From the NCBI RefSeq assembly GCF_024746815.1, contig NZ_CP080528.1, positions 558,001 to 622,000 of the forward strand: a stretch of DNA of 64,000 nucleotides. The letters are read 5' to 3'. The stretch is from Mesorhizobium sp. AR07 (lineage in GTDB: Bacteria; Pseudomonadota; Alphaproteobacteria; Rhizobiales; Rhizobiaceae). The notes below the pieces were generated by a model. It did no database searches. It was not told the origin of the DNA and saw only the letters and a list, made by a program, of their open reading frames with translations. Shown piece after piece: positions 1-8,042 of this stretch (within the stretch, counting starts at the first letter, position 1; each line of letters starts with the position of its first letter). The translations under genes and the position numbers were made by a program.

Positions 1-202
1 AAGTCGCAAGACCGGCAGAAGCAGCGAAGGCCCCGCGGGTCAGAGCAAGAGCAGGCTCCAGCGAGAAGCGGTCCGGGTCCTTAAGCCATGCGCCATCATA
101 TTCGAAAAGGATGGTCTCCGTGCCTCGGACGCGATTGCTCCTCGCCATTCCGATCGGGCGTATGCGACCGTCCAGATCGATATGCACCTCGAAGTCAGTC
201 AT
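1..202 (-). CDS. hipA: HipA-like kinase toxin, 5' part only
   Basis: N-terminal 67 residues of a HipA-family serine/threonine kinase; the rest lies beyond the window edge. The reading frame starts MTDFEVHIDLDG and contains FEYDGAWL, which resembles the N-terminal subdomain of HipA proteins; the kinase active site is not in view. The ATG overlaps the stop of the upstream HTH gene by 8 nt (ATGACTGA), so the two are translationally coupled as in hipBA toxin-antitoxin operons. Characterised HipA proteins phosphorylate an aminoacyl-tRNA synthetase; the target here is unknown. Family assignment rests on one short segment plus the gene order. Confidence 0.65.
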   Translation of the reverse strand, partial: MTDFEVHIDLDGRIRPIGMARSNRVRGTETILFEYDGAWLKDPDRFSLEPALALTRGAFAASAGLAT

Positions 203-530
203 CGCGCGATGATCCGACTGGCCGCCTGAGATGGACGTGCTTAGGCAGATCGGCGCTGGCCAGCGCCTGTCCGACGCTGTCGTTTCTGACGTCGGCGACT
301 TGACTCAGGCCCTCGAGCAGGCCGAGCGCCTGCAGGACGCCGGCATAAATGCCGATGCTGACGTTGTTGTCCCCGGCTTCGACCCGTTGGAGTGTCGAGC
401 GAGACGTGAAGGCGCGCTCGGCCACGACCGCCATCGGCAGCCGTCGCCGTCGACGCGCATCGTGAATGTCCGCCCCAAGCTTACGCAGGGCGCGCCGCAC
501 GGCAGCAGGAGGGTTGTGTGGGGTTGGCAT
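195..530 (-). CDS. hipB: HipB-like XRE-family HTH antitoxin/regulator
   Basis: Protein of 111 residues. Residues about 12-70 form an XRE-type helix-turn-helix (LGADIHDARRRRRLPMAVVA, then SRSTLQRVEAGD). Such proteins bind operator DNA as dimers and, in HipBA systems, neutralise the kinase and repress the operon. The gene lies directly upstream of, and overlaps by 8 nt, a HipA-like start, which is the main reason for calling it an antitoxin rather than a generic regulator. No operator is obvious to me upstream. Confidence 0.7.
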   Translation of the reverse strand: MPTPHNPPAAVRRALRKLGADIHDARRRRRLPMAVVAERAFTSRSTLQRVEAGDNNVSIGIYAGVLQALGLLEGLSQVADVRNDSVGQALASADLPKHVHLRRPVGSSRDD

Positions 531-632
531 TTTGATACCTTCGCACTACAAAATGGCTGAATAGGTAGCACGAAGATTACAATTGTTTCTAGCCCCGTCC
601 AAGGCCCGCCCAGCAGGAGGCGAGGTTTAATC

Positions 633-830
633 TTACCGACGTCGCGAGGCGGCATCGACCGGGAGATTCCGAACGTCAGCGATCGCGGCGACAGTGGTTT
701 TCACGTCAGCGGGCTCGCTGGGACGACCGTCAACCTGAGTGAAGGGGCCATCTGTCTCCGTCAGGATCCGATCGGTCGGGAATTCGGTGACGAAGGCGCC
801 CCCTCCGATCCGAGCGGGGTATCTCAGCGG
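633..830 (-). pseudogene. TatD-family hydrolase, C-terminal fragment
   Basis: A minus-strand frame ending at the TAA at 633-635 reads ...ILTETDGPFTQVDGRPSEPA, the conserved C-terminal metal-site region of TatD-like deoxyribonucleases (ETD-GP motif), followed by a typical short C-terminal helix. The upstream part (830-1040) does not continue the family, so only a truncated 3' end survives. TatD-like proteins also occur as a component of some defence islands (Qat), but nothing else here supports that. It lies between the HipBA-like pair and IS1182. Confidence 0.5.
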
Positions 831-1042
831 CGACGGACAAAAGCAGCCGAGCGTCGCGTCTGATTGGGCGCAGGAGTTGTCGTCGTGGATCTGTTCATGC
901 GGTGATGGACATGGAGATCTCGCGCCAGCTCACGGACGGCGCCGAACGCGATCAGCCTGTCGAACAGACGCCGGCTGCGGCCGCTACATGCCGGCGATGT
1001 TTTCCGATGCCACCCATCGCACCGTCGGACAAAAGCTTCTAG

Positions 1043-2635
1043 CAGCCTGTCGGACTTAGCGCACCGGAGGGATATCGACTAGAATCAAGCGATTGATTCT
1101 CCAGCCAGATGTCCGGTTGTGCGATGAGCAACTTTCGAATGGTCGATCGTACGAGCGGGTTTCTTCTGCCGCCCTCGGTGGATGAATGGCTTCCCGAGCG
1201 GCACCTTGCGCGTTTTGTCGTGGAGGTTGTCGAAGGGCTGGACCTGCGGGCGATGAGCGGCAGCTATCGCGGGTCGGGTTCGGCGTCGTATCACCCGAAG
1301 GTTCTGCTTGCTGTTGTGGTTTATGGCTATGCGACGGGAGTTTTTTCGAGCCGCAAGCTTGAACGGGCGACGTATGACTCGGTGGCCTTCCGGTTTATCG
1401 CGGCGAACGATCATCCTGACCACGATACGATAGCGGCGTTCCGGCGGCGTTTTCTCAAGGAGATCGAAGGTCTGTTTGTGCAGGTGCTGCTGCTGGCGCG
1501 CGAGATGGGCGTTCTGAAGATGGGCACGGTTGGGCTTGACGGGACGAAGCTGCACGCCAATGCCAGCCGGCACAGCGCGCTTTCGTATGAGCATGCGGGC
1601 AAGATCGAAGCACAGCTGAAGGCCGAGGTGGCCGAACTGATGGCGAAGGCCGAAGCTGCCGATCAGGCCGACCTTCCCGATGGCTTTTCGATCCCCGAAG
1701 AACTTGCGTTGCGGGAAGAGCGGTTAGGCAAGCTTGCCGAGGCGCGCGCCAAGATCGAGGCGCGGGCCAAAGAGCGCCACGCCCGTGAGCAGGCCGAGTA
1801 TGAGGCAAAACTTGCGGCGCGGCAGGAAAAGGAAAAGCGCACGGGCAAGAAGCCCGGCGGCAAGCCGCCGTCCCCACCTGCATCGGGCCCTTCGCCCACC
1901 GACCAGATCAATCTGACTGACGAGGATTCGCGCATCATGCCGGTGGCCGGCGGCGGGTTCGAGCAATGCTACAATGCGCAGGCCGTCGTCGCTGAAGGCA
2001 GCCTGCTGGTGGTCGCGGCGGAGGTGGTGCAGGCGGCCAACGACAAACAGCAGCTTGCGCCGATGGTCTACAAGATCACGGCCTTGCCGGACGAGGTGGG
2101 ACGGCCCGATACGCTGTTGGCCGACAGCGGCTACTTCAGCGCTGCCAATGTCGATGCCTGCGCGAACGCCGGCATCGAGCCGCTGATCGCCACGGGCCGG
2201 CAGGCGCATTACCCGCCGCTCAGCGAGCGGCTTGCCGAGCCACCGCCGCCGCCGGAAAATCCGACGCCTGTCGAGGCCATGGCCCACCGCCTGAAGACAC
2301 CCGAAGGCAAAAGGCTCTATGCGTTGCGCAAGCAGACACCGGAGCCGGTGTTCGGCATCATCAAATCCGTTCTGGGCTTCCGGCAGTTCTCGATGCGCGG
2401 CCACAAAAAGGCTTGCGGCGAATGGAACCTCGTGACCATGACCTGGAACATCAAGCGCATGTTCGCCCTGATGCCAGCCTGATGGGGGCGTCATCAAAGC
2501 CTGAAGACCGCCAAAGCGTCCACCGGTCAAAAATCGCCGACCAAAGCCTCTCTCGGACCGGCTCCTGGCCATTCACAGGTCTCGACCAGCCAGAGCCACT
2601 CTGCCTTCGATTGAAGACATCAGTCCGACAGGCTG
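1043..2635 (+). mobile_element. IS1182-family insertion sequence, copy 1
   Basis: Complete element of 1593 bp. The terminal inverted repeats begin CAGCCTGTCGGAC at 1043 and end GTCCGACAGGCTG at 2635. CTAG is present on both sides (1039-1042 and 2636-2639), matching a 4-bp palindromic target duplication. A second copy of identical length, encoding the identical protein, lies inverted at 38510-40102 and is also flanked by CTAG. Confidence 0.9.
1109..2482 (+). CDS. tnpA: IS1182-family DDE transposase
   Basis: Transposase of 457 residues. An N-terminal domain (about residues 1-130, GFLLPPSVDEWLPERHLARF) precedes the first catalytic block (GTVGLDGTKLHANASRHS, about 145). A charged coiled segment follows (about 165-245), then DSRIMPVAGGGFEQCYNAQ, the second catalytic block LLADSGYFSAANVDA, and a C-terminal WNLVTMTWNIKRMF segment. 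Length and motifs fit the IS1182/DUF772 group. The protein is identical to the one at 38663-40036, implying a recent copy event and probably an active element. Confidence 0.9.
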   Translation: MSGCAMSNFRMVDRTSGFLLPPSVDEWLPERHLARFVVEVVEGLDLRAMSGSYRGSGSASYHPKVLLAVVVYGYATGVFSSRKLERATYDSVAFRFIAANDHPDHDTIAAFRRRFLKEIEGLFVQVLLLAREMGVLKMGTVGLDGTKLHANASRHSALSYEHAGKIEAQLKAEVAELMAKAEAADQADLPDGFSIPEELALREERLGKLAEARAKIEARAKERHAREQAEYEAKLAARQEKEKRTGKKPGGKPPSPPASGPSPTDQINLTDEDSRIMPVAGGGFEQCYNAQAVVAEGSLLVVAAEVVQAANDKQQLAPMVYKITALPDEVGRPDTLLADSGYFSAANVDACANAGIEPLIATGRQAHYPPLSERLAEPPPPPENPTPVEAMAHRLKTPEGKRLYALRKQTPEPVFGIIKSVLGFRQFSMRGHKKACGEWNLVTMTWNIKRMFALMPA

Positions 2636-2639
2636 CTAG

Positions 2640-3261
2640 ACGACGAGTGCCCCGTCCCTGGGCGCTGAGTCTATCCGGCGCTTCTTAATGCCGTCGGAAA
2701 TCCCTCTCGAGACGGTTGGAGATTGCCTTCTCATATTCCATCCGCCGCAATCCTCTTCAGCCGGACATTGCCGCCGCCCAACTTCAACTTCCGAACACCA
2801 GGGGCACATACACCCTGAAACCGGATGCCCGGCAGGAGACTGAGCTCGCCGCCGGGCCGGGTACGCCTTGGGAGGTGGCGTAATTCAGCGGCTTTTCGCA
2901 GCCATGGGACGACTTCTCCTCAGTCCGAACGCCTTTTGCCGTATGCAGTGCATGTACCGTGCCAAAGCGAAAAAGCATTTAAAAACAACTGATGGATCAG
3001 ATTCTGCTGCGTTGTGTATCCGACATTGTCGGGTATCGGACAACGCTGAGCGTGGCTGAAAGGTGCGTGAATCAGCTTTCCCCCGGGGGATTCTGTCCGC
3101 TATTCCTTGAGACAGCGCCGGGCAACCGGGACCTGCTGCACGCCAGGCACACCATTATCAATCGCGACGGCTCTCAGCATTCGAGTGCGACATCCACGTC
3201 GAGCGAGCTGTCGGTCGATGCGGGGACAGCGCGCAGCGCTGTCAAACTTTCCCGCGCATCA
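2640..3261. other. No gene recognised
   Basis: About 620 bases after IS1182 copy 1 with no family I can name. A tandem pair of dyad-like sites (GTTGTGTATCCGAC, then GTCGGGTATCGGAC, separated by ATT) lies at 3011-3041 and resembles the sites upstream of the prolyl oligopeptidase at 4373. Confidence 0.4.
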
Positions 3262-3484
3262 TCATTGCGCATCTGTCTGCGACCGCCGATCCAACAAGAC
3301 TGCCGGCTCAACTTCGAGTACCGTGGCAAGCTTGTCAATCGATAGTGGCGCCGCACACGCCACGTTCCAGCGCGCTGATGTAAGTCCGGTCAACGCCGGC
3401 CTCATGCGCCAACGCCTCCTGTGATAGCCTCTTTCTCTGTCGATGCTGTCGCAGATTGCGGGCAAAGACTTCTCGAATCTCCAT
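3262..3484 (-). pseudogene. XRE-family HTH regulator, frameshifted
   Basis: The minus strand starts MEIREVFARNLRQHRQRKRL and reads through a classic XRE helix-turn-helix (LSQEALAHEAGVDRTYISAL) to GATID, where it meets TGA. The family sequence resumes in another frame as DKLATVLEVEPAVLL, the helix that normally follows. One small indel near 3335 therefore breaks the gene. It sits beside a DUF2285-type fragment; such regulators accompany DUF2285 genes on integrative elements of alphaproteobacteria. Confidence 0.7.
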
Positions 3485-3557
3485 GCGTGAGAGGCCAGCT
3501 CCTGTAGAGCATCCCACCACGGAGTATTCTGACAAACCGGCATGGGTGGAGGCTTAG

Positions 3558-3844
3558 AACTGTGAAGGTAAAAACCCATGTCACGTAACTGACGGAACGC
3601 CGCGTGTCGTCGACGACGTCCCCTGGGCAGAGAGTTTCACGAGCTACGACAGGGAGCATTTCACCATCTACCTGCGGATCCTGGACGCCTGCGCCGACAA
3701 TGCCAGCGAAAAGGAAATGGTCGATCTCATTCTCGGCATCGACCCGGCCCTTGAACCGGTACGCGCCCGCAGGGCCCTTCGCAGCCATATCGACCGGGCG
3801 AACTGGATGGTGACGACCGGCTACAAGGAACTGTTCGCCGGCTG
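3558..3844 (+). pseudogene. DUF2285-type protein, C-terminal fragment
   Basis: A frame open from 3558 (after TAG) to the TGA at 3842-3844 reads FTSYDREHFTIYLRILDA and later HIDRANWMVTTGYKELFAG. This matches the small C-terminal DUF2285 domain found in ICE excision/transfer regulators of Rhizobiales and Sphingomonadales. There is no usable start codon in frame, so only a 3' remnant is left. With the neighbouring XRE remnant it suggests a decayed integrative conjugative element. Confidence 0.5.
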
Positions 3845-4372
3845 ACGCACAGCGCGGACTGTCACCTTTCAAACAAGGAAATCTCTGTATCCGCCATGCA
3901 TGAGCGCGCGGCCACGAGAGACGGCGCGGCGGATGCGGTCGCGCAGATGATCGCGAGGATCCCTCCAATCGGCGTGGACGCGCCGTTGACCGATCAGAGC
4001 TTCAGCGAGCTCGCGATGTGGCGCTCCGGCGAGCGATTCGTCGAGCGCACGAAGAACGAAGGTCAAACGGGGGCCGCGTTTTTCCGGCGGAAACAAGCGG
4101 TGGGCAGTTGTTGACCCAGACTGAGGGCATTGAGGCACTCGATCGCCCTCAGGCGATGCTTCGAAAGCATCGCGGGCCAGATCGCCTCGGTGCGCAGGCA
4201 AACGGGGTGCAGGATAGTCCGCGCCCAAGGCGCCGAGCTGGAGGGTACGAGAAGCGTCTTGGAGCAAAGATGTTGCGTCCCAACAGTTCGCTGTGAGCTT
4301 CACTGCTTGAGTTTGCGGGTGTCCTGCGAGCTCGCATACGAGATCGATCAGGCGCTTAAGGTTGCAGTCATT
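3845..4372. other. No gene recognised
   Basis: About 530 bases between the DUF2285 remnant and the promoter region of the peptidase. Open frames here are short and show no family resemblance on either strand. Confidence 0.4.
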
Positions 4373-4403
4373 GTCGGATCTCCGACGATGTCGGACATGA
4401 GAC
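4373..4403 (+). promoter_or_regulatory. Tandem dyads, candidate enhancer-binding sites
   Basis: Perfect dyad GTCGGA-TC-TCCGAC at 4373-4386, then GAT, then a second site GTCGGACATGAGAC at 4390-4403. The dyad centres are 17 bp apart. The pair lies 50-80 bp upstream of a -24/-12 promoter, the usual place for a sigma-54 activator. A similar pair occurs at 9241-9270. Confidence 0.5.
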
Positions 4404-4450
4404 ACAACGCTATCAGAGTGATCGCATTGTTCTGAAACGATTTTCCTAGT

Positions 4451-4466
4451 TGGCACGACACATGCA
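4451..4466 (+). promoter_or_regulatory. Sigma-54-type (-24/-12) promoter
   Basis: TGGCACG-ACAC-ATGCA at 4451-4466 keeps the GG (4452-4453) and GC (4464-4465) at the exact 12-bp spacing of RpoN promoters. It differs from TGGCACG-N4-TTGCA at one position. Transcription would start near 4476, about 140 nt before the peptidase ATG. Fifteen-base matches can arise by chance; the upstream dyads raise my confidence. Confidence 0.55.
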
Positions 4467-4519
4467 GTCCTATCCGCAAACGTACTGCCGCGCCGCGCCG
4501 ACTGAGAAGAACTCATACC

Positions 4520-4621
4520 ATGATCACGCTTTTCGAACATGCGGTCGCCGCCGCGAACACTGAGCGTTCCCGAGCCGACGGAAGCCTTTGCGCTTTCATT
4601 CCTAGGGTTGTCCGGACATGA
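4520..4621 (+). CDS. Small 33-residue ORF coupled to the peptidase gene
   Basis: The ATG at 4520 follows a purine-rich GAGAAG and opens a 33-codon frame starting MITLFEHAVAAAN. Its TGA overlaps the ATG of the prolyl oligopeptidase (ATGA at 4618-4621). The peptidase start itself lacks a good ribosome-binding site, so this ORF probably feeds ribosomes to it. No family is recognised. It could be a leader peptide, a small partner protein or simply a coupling device. Confidence 0.5.
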   Translation: MITLFEHAVAAANTERSRADGSLCAFIPRVVRT

Positions 4622-6711
4622 CCGCATTCGATGTCCGTCCAACTCTGAATGCTCCCGACGATGATCCCTATTATCTTTGGCTTGAAGATATAGAAGGCGA
4701 ACCGGCACTTGACTGGACCGCCAGCCAGTCGGCAAGGACCCTGGAGAACTTCGGTGGAACGCAGTTCGAGCGCGACCGCGCGGCCCTGACAGCGATTTTC
4801 GACCGTCCCGACAAGATTCCCCTGATCACGCGCCGCGGTCAGTACCTCTACAATTTCTGGCAAGATGCCCGTAACCCGCACGGACTGTGGCGCCGGACCA
4901 CCCTTGCCGCCTACATGAAGGCGGATCCCCAATGGGAAGTACTGCTCGATCTGGACGCCCTCGCCGTTAGTGACGGAGAAGACTGGATCTGGGGCGGCGC
5001 GTCGATCGAGCCGGAGAGACGGGAAAAAGCGGTTCTGCGCCTGTCGCGCGGCGGCAGCGATGCGGTCGTGCATCGCGAATTCGATCTAGGGACTCTGAGC
5101 TTAGTCGCCGACGGTTTCAATCTCCCGGAAGCCAAGGGCGGCATTGATTGGCTCGACCCTGACACGCTTCTGCTTTCCAGTGCGCTTGGTGATGGCATGG
5201 CCACCCGCTCCGGCTACGCGCGCACCGTCCGGCTGTGGAAGCGTGGCGCGGATCCGCTCACCGCGCCGGTAATCTTCGAGACCGTTTCCGAAACCCTCGG
5301 CGTGTCTGGCCATCTGGACCGCACCGCCGATAGCGAGCGCCTTTGGTTTATCGAAAAGCCGGCCTACTTCGAGAAGATAGTCCGCATTGGCGATAGAAGC
5401 GGGCCGAAGGTTGAGATCGACCTTCCTCGGGACGCCTGGTGGAATGGCTTCGATGACTGGCTGGCGGCAAAGCCGCGCAATCCCTGGACGGTTGGAGGGA
5501 CTACCTATGCCGCCGACGCGCTGATCGGCATCTCGCTTTCCTCTTTCATGGCCGGCGAGCGCGGCTTTGTCACCCTGTTTGAACCAGGCGAGAGGCGCTC
5601 CCTGCAGTCATTTTTCTGGAACAACGGGGAGCTCATCATCTCCTACCTGGTGAACCTCGTTCCGCGTTTCGAGACGTTCACTCCACGCCGGCAGGAATGC
5701 ACGCGCCGAGCCGTGGACACCGTGCCCGGCCACGGGACTGTTCACCTTTGGTCACTCGATGCGCAACTTCACGAGACCAATGGAGAGGTCCTGGTTTGGG
5801 CTCAGGATCCGATCACGCCGCCGCAGCTTCTCCTATTTGACCTCAATACCGCGCCGCCTCTCAGCGCTTCAGTAATCCTGAAGCGCAACCCGGAAAATTT
5901 CGACGCATCCGGGCTCGTGGTCACGCGCCACGAGGCAGTCTCGATCGATGGTGAGATGGTCCCCTATACGCAGGTCGGTCCGGCGAACGGGAACGGGGAT
6001 GCCCCGGTTCACCTCACCGCCTACGGCGGGTTCGGCATATCGCTCCTGCCCTACTACAACTCCTCGATCGGCAAGCTGTGGCTCGAACGCGGCGGCACGT
6101 GGGTGGTGGCGAACATTCGGGGAGGCGGCGAGTTCGGCACCCGTTGGCACGAGGCGGGACGCAGAGAGGGCAAGCGTCTCGCCCATGACGATTTCGCCGC
6201 CGTTGCGGCCGACCTCGTGCGAAGGGGCATTACGCGGCCGGGGCTGATTGCCGCCGAGGGCGGCTCAAATGGCGGCCTCCTGATCGCCAACATGCTTACC
6301 CGCTATCCTGAGCGTTTCGGCGCGCTGTTCTGCACAATCCCGCTTGTCGACATGCGCCGCTACACCAAGCTTTTGGCGGGCGCGAGCTGGATCGACGAAT
6401 ATGGCGATGCCGACGAACCGGACGATTGGACTTTCCTGAAGGAAATCTCTGCCTATCACGCCGCGACGCCGGGACAGCCCTACCCCCCGATCCTGCTCGC
6501 CACCACCAAGCGGGACGACCGCGTCCACCCGGGCCACGCGCGTAAGATGGCCGCAAAGCTGCAGGCTCTTGGCTATCAGGCTTACTTTTACGAGCCCAGC
6601 GCGGGCGGGCACGGCTACGGCAAGGACAACCGGGAGCGAGCCGCATTCATTGCCCTGGGCAACAATTTCCTTCGCAGTGCGATCGGCTGGCAAGCCGATA
6701 GCGGTCGATAG
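4618..6711 (+). CDS. Prolyl oligopeptidase family serine peptidase (S9A)
   Basis: Protein of 697 residues, close to the usual length of about 700. An N-terminal beta-propeller domain (about residues 15-420, starting DPYYLWLEDIEGE) precedes an alpha/beta-hydrolase domain. The nucleophile is Ser550 in GGSNGG, the acid is Asp633/634 in KRDDRVHPGHA, and the base is His665 in GGHGYGKD. No signal peptide is visible, so it is probably cytoplasmic. Family members cleave short peptides after proline. A sigma-54-type promoter lies 150 bp upstream, a 33-codon ORF overlaps the start, and an OmpW porin follows. The physiological substrate is unknown. Confidence 0.9.
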   Translation: MTAFDVRPTLNAPDDDPYYLWLEDIEGEPALDWTASQSARTLENFGGTQFERDRAALTAIFDRPDKIPLITRRGQYLYNFWQDARNPHGLWRRTTLAAYMKADPQWEVLLDLDALAVSDGEDWIWGGASIEPERREKAVLRLSRGGSDAVVHREFDLGTLSLVADGFNLPEAKGGIDWLDPDTLLLSSALGDGMATRSGYARTVRLWKRGADPLTAPVIFETVSETLGVSGHLDRTADSERLWFIEKPAYFEKIVRIGDRSGPKVEIDLPRDAWWNGFDDWLAAKPRNPWTVGGTTYAADALIGISLSSFMAGERGFVTLFEPGERRSLQSFFWNNGELIISYLVNLVPRFETFTPRRQECTRRAVDTVPGHGTVHLWSLDAQLHETNGEVLVWAQDPITPPQLLLFDLNTAPPLSASVILKRNPENFDASGLVVTRHEAVSIDGEMVPYTQVGPANGNGDAPVHLTAYGGFGISLLPYYNSSIGKLWLERGGTWVVANIRGGGEFGTRWHEAGRREGKRLAHDDFAAVAADLVRRGITRPGLIAAEGGSNGGLLIANMLTRYPERFGALFCTIPLVDMRRYTKLLAGASWIDEYGDADEPDDWTFLKEISAYHAATPGQPYPPILLATTKRDDRVHPGHARKMAAKLQALGYQAYFYEPSAGGHGYGKDNRERAAFIALGNNFLRSAIGWQADSGR

Positions 6712-6897
6712 GTGACCGGGGCCCAACAAGAGCAACGTTTCAAATAAAGTTGGCACAGGTCAATGATTGCGGAAATGCGCAAATAATGTCGGCACAGTCT
6801 ATTGTAAAATGAGCATGAGACTCCGTCAATATCAATCAATCCGAGGAGATTATTAGTAGTGCAGTGCATCATTTCTGAAGGTAAAGGAGAGAATGTC

Positions 6898-7593
6898 ATG
6901 GCGAGAAAACGAATGGGCGTGGCGCGGGGAGTAACAGCGGCCGTCGTCTTCATCGTGGTGGGACAGCAGGCCGTCGCGGCGGACCTTGTGCAAGCCGCGA
7001 GCGTCCCGCAGGCGGGAGCCTCGGTCACGGAATGGCCAAGCCCTTGGCAGATCCGCCTGCGCGCGTTGGGGGTCATCACTGAGGACTCGGGCTACGTTAA
7101 TACGGTGCCCGGCTCCGGTCTTTCTTATTCGGACACGGTGACGCCGGAACTCGATATCTCGTATTTCTTCACGGACAACATCGCCGCCGAACTCATACTG
7201 GGCACCACCTATGCCAACATCGAGGGCCAAGGGACAATCGGCGGGCTGGGCAATATCGGCAAGGTTTGGCTGTTGCCGCCTACCCTCACATTGCAGTATC
7301 ATTTTACCAATTTCGGCGCGTTCAAGCCCTATGTCGGCGCCGGCGTGAACTACACGATCTTCTATAACCAGGATGCCGGCAGCGCCGATGCTCTCAAGGT
7401 TAAGAATACGTTCGGCACAGCGCTGCAGGTCGGGTTCGACTACATGGTGGATCAGCACTGGGGTGTCAACTTCGACGTGAAGAAGCTTTTCCTGAAGCCA
7501 GACTTCGACGTCACCGTTGCCGGGGCGAAACTGACGGGAAAAGCGGCGCTCGATCCCTGGTTGATAGGCGCAGGTGTCACCTACCGCTTCTAA
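6898..7593 (+). CDS. ompW: OmpW-family outer membrane protein
   Basis: Start chosen at 6898, where AAAGGAGAG precedes the ATG and a clean signal peptide follows (basic MARKRMGVARG, hydrophobic AAVVFIVVG, cleavage after AVAA). The mature part, about 205 residues, has alternating beta-strand character: WQIRLRALGVITE, ELDISYFFTDNIAAELILGT, FGAFKPYVGAGVNYT, and a C-terminal strand ending TYRF. This is the 8-stranded OmpW barrel thought to pass small hydrophobic compounds. It lies 186 bp after the peptidase and is closed by a hairpin terminator. Confidence 0.9.
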   Translation: MARKRMGVARGVTAAVVFIVVGQQAVAADLVQAASVPQAGASVTEWPSPWQIRLRALGVITEDSGYVNTVPGSGLSYSDTVTPELDISYFFTDNIAAELILGTTYANIEGQGTIGGLGNIGKVWLLPPTLTLQYHFTNFGAFKPYVGAGVNYTIFYNQDAGSADALKVKNTFGTALQVGFDYMVDQHWGVNFDVKKLFLKPDFDVTVAGAKLTGKAALDPWLIGAGVTYRF

Positions 7594-7666
7594 CAACGGA
7601 AGCGAAGGGGGCTTGTTGAAGCCCCGACCACGAAGTAAGCGCTCGTTTGGGCAGCCGATCTGAAAT

Positions 7667-7693
7667 GAAGGGCGCCTCGTGCGCCCTTTTTAT
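7667..7693 (+). terminator. Rho-independent terminator after ompW
   Basis: GGGCGC-CTCGT-GCGCCC followed by TTTTTAT, 75-100 nt after the ompW stop. A GC-rich 6-bp stem with a T-run. Confidence 0.75.
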
Positions 7694-7952
7694 CGTCGGC
7701 CTGCACAGGCGAATCGACCCGGATCGTCGAGGAGGCGCCTTGGTAGGCGGGAGGTGCCCGAGATCTCGTAGGAACGTTCGGATCAGCTTTATCGATGCCC
7801 CCCGACGCATAGCAGCCGATTGTGGGACGACACTTGGAGGAGCTTTGTCGAGGGGCGGCCTCCCCGCTTCCACCGGACCAGGAAGAGTACCCTGGTCAAC
7901 GCGGCCTCTTCAGGCGCGCGGGCGCGCAGCAATTATTTGGAAGTCGGGTGTG
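7694..7952. other. Debris without recognisable genes
   Basis: About 260 bases between the ompW terminator and an XRE fragment; no family recognised. Confidence 0.4.
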
Positions 7953-8042
7953 TCAGGCCTGTTTGTCGGGGCGAACCAGATCCTTGTGGCTGACGCCGAG
8001 GGCCGATGCCAGTTCATAGATCGTGAAGATCGTCGGATTCCT
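7953..8042 (-). pseudogene. XRE-family regulator, 3' fragment
   Basis: The minus-strand frame reads GERNPTIFTIYELASALGV, then SHKDLVRPDKQA and a stop. This is the last HTH helices and tail of an XRE regulator (ER-x-NP-T...LA-ALGV). The 5' part is missing: upstream of about 8042 the plus strand becomes an old-yellow-enzyme coding sequence, so a recombination junction lies within roughly 10 bp of 8040. Confidence 0.6.

Noticed and set aside
633..1040. Qat-type defence system from the TatD-like fragment
   Set aside because: Only a C-terminal fragment remains and no QatA, QatB or QatC partner is visible.
1724..2572. 282-codon ORF antisense to the IS1182 transposase (also at 38573-39421)
   Set aside because: Shadow frame; it repeats only because the IS is repeated.
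4520..6711. Lasso-peptide precursor plus isopeptidase idea for the small ORF and S9 peptidase
   Set aside because: No B (leader peptidase/RRE) or C (cyclase) genes, and the small ORF has no leader-core pattern.
6748..6800. Sigma-54 promoter before ompW (two GGCACAG sequences)
   Set aside because: Spacing to any TTG(C) is wrong by one or more bases.
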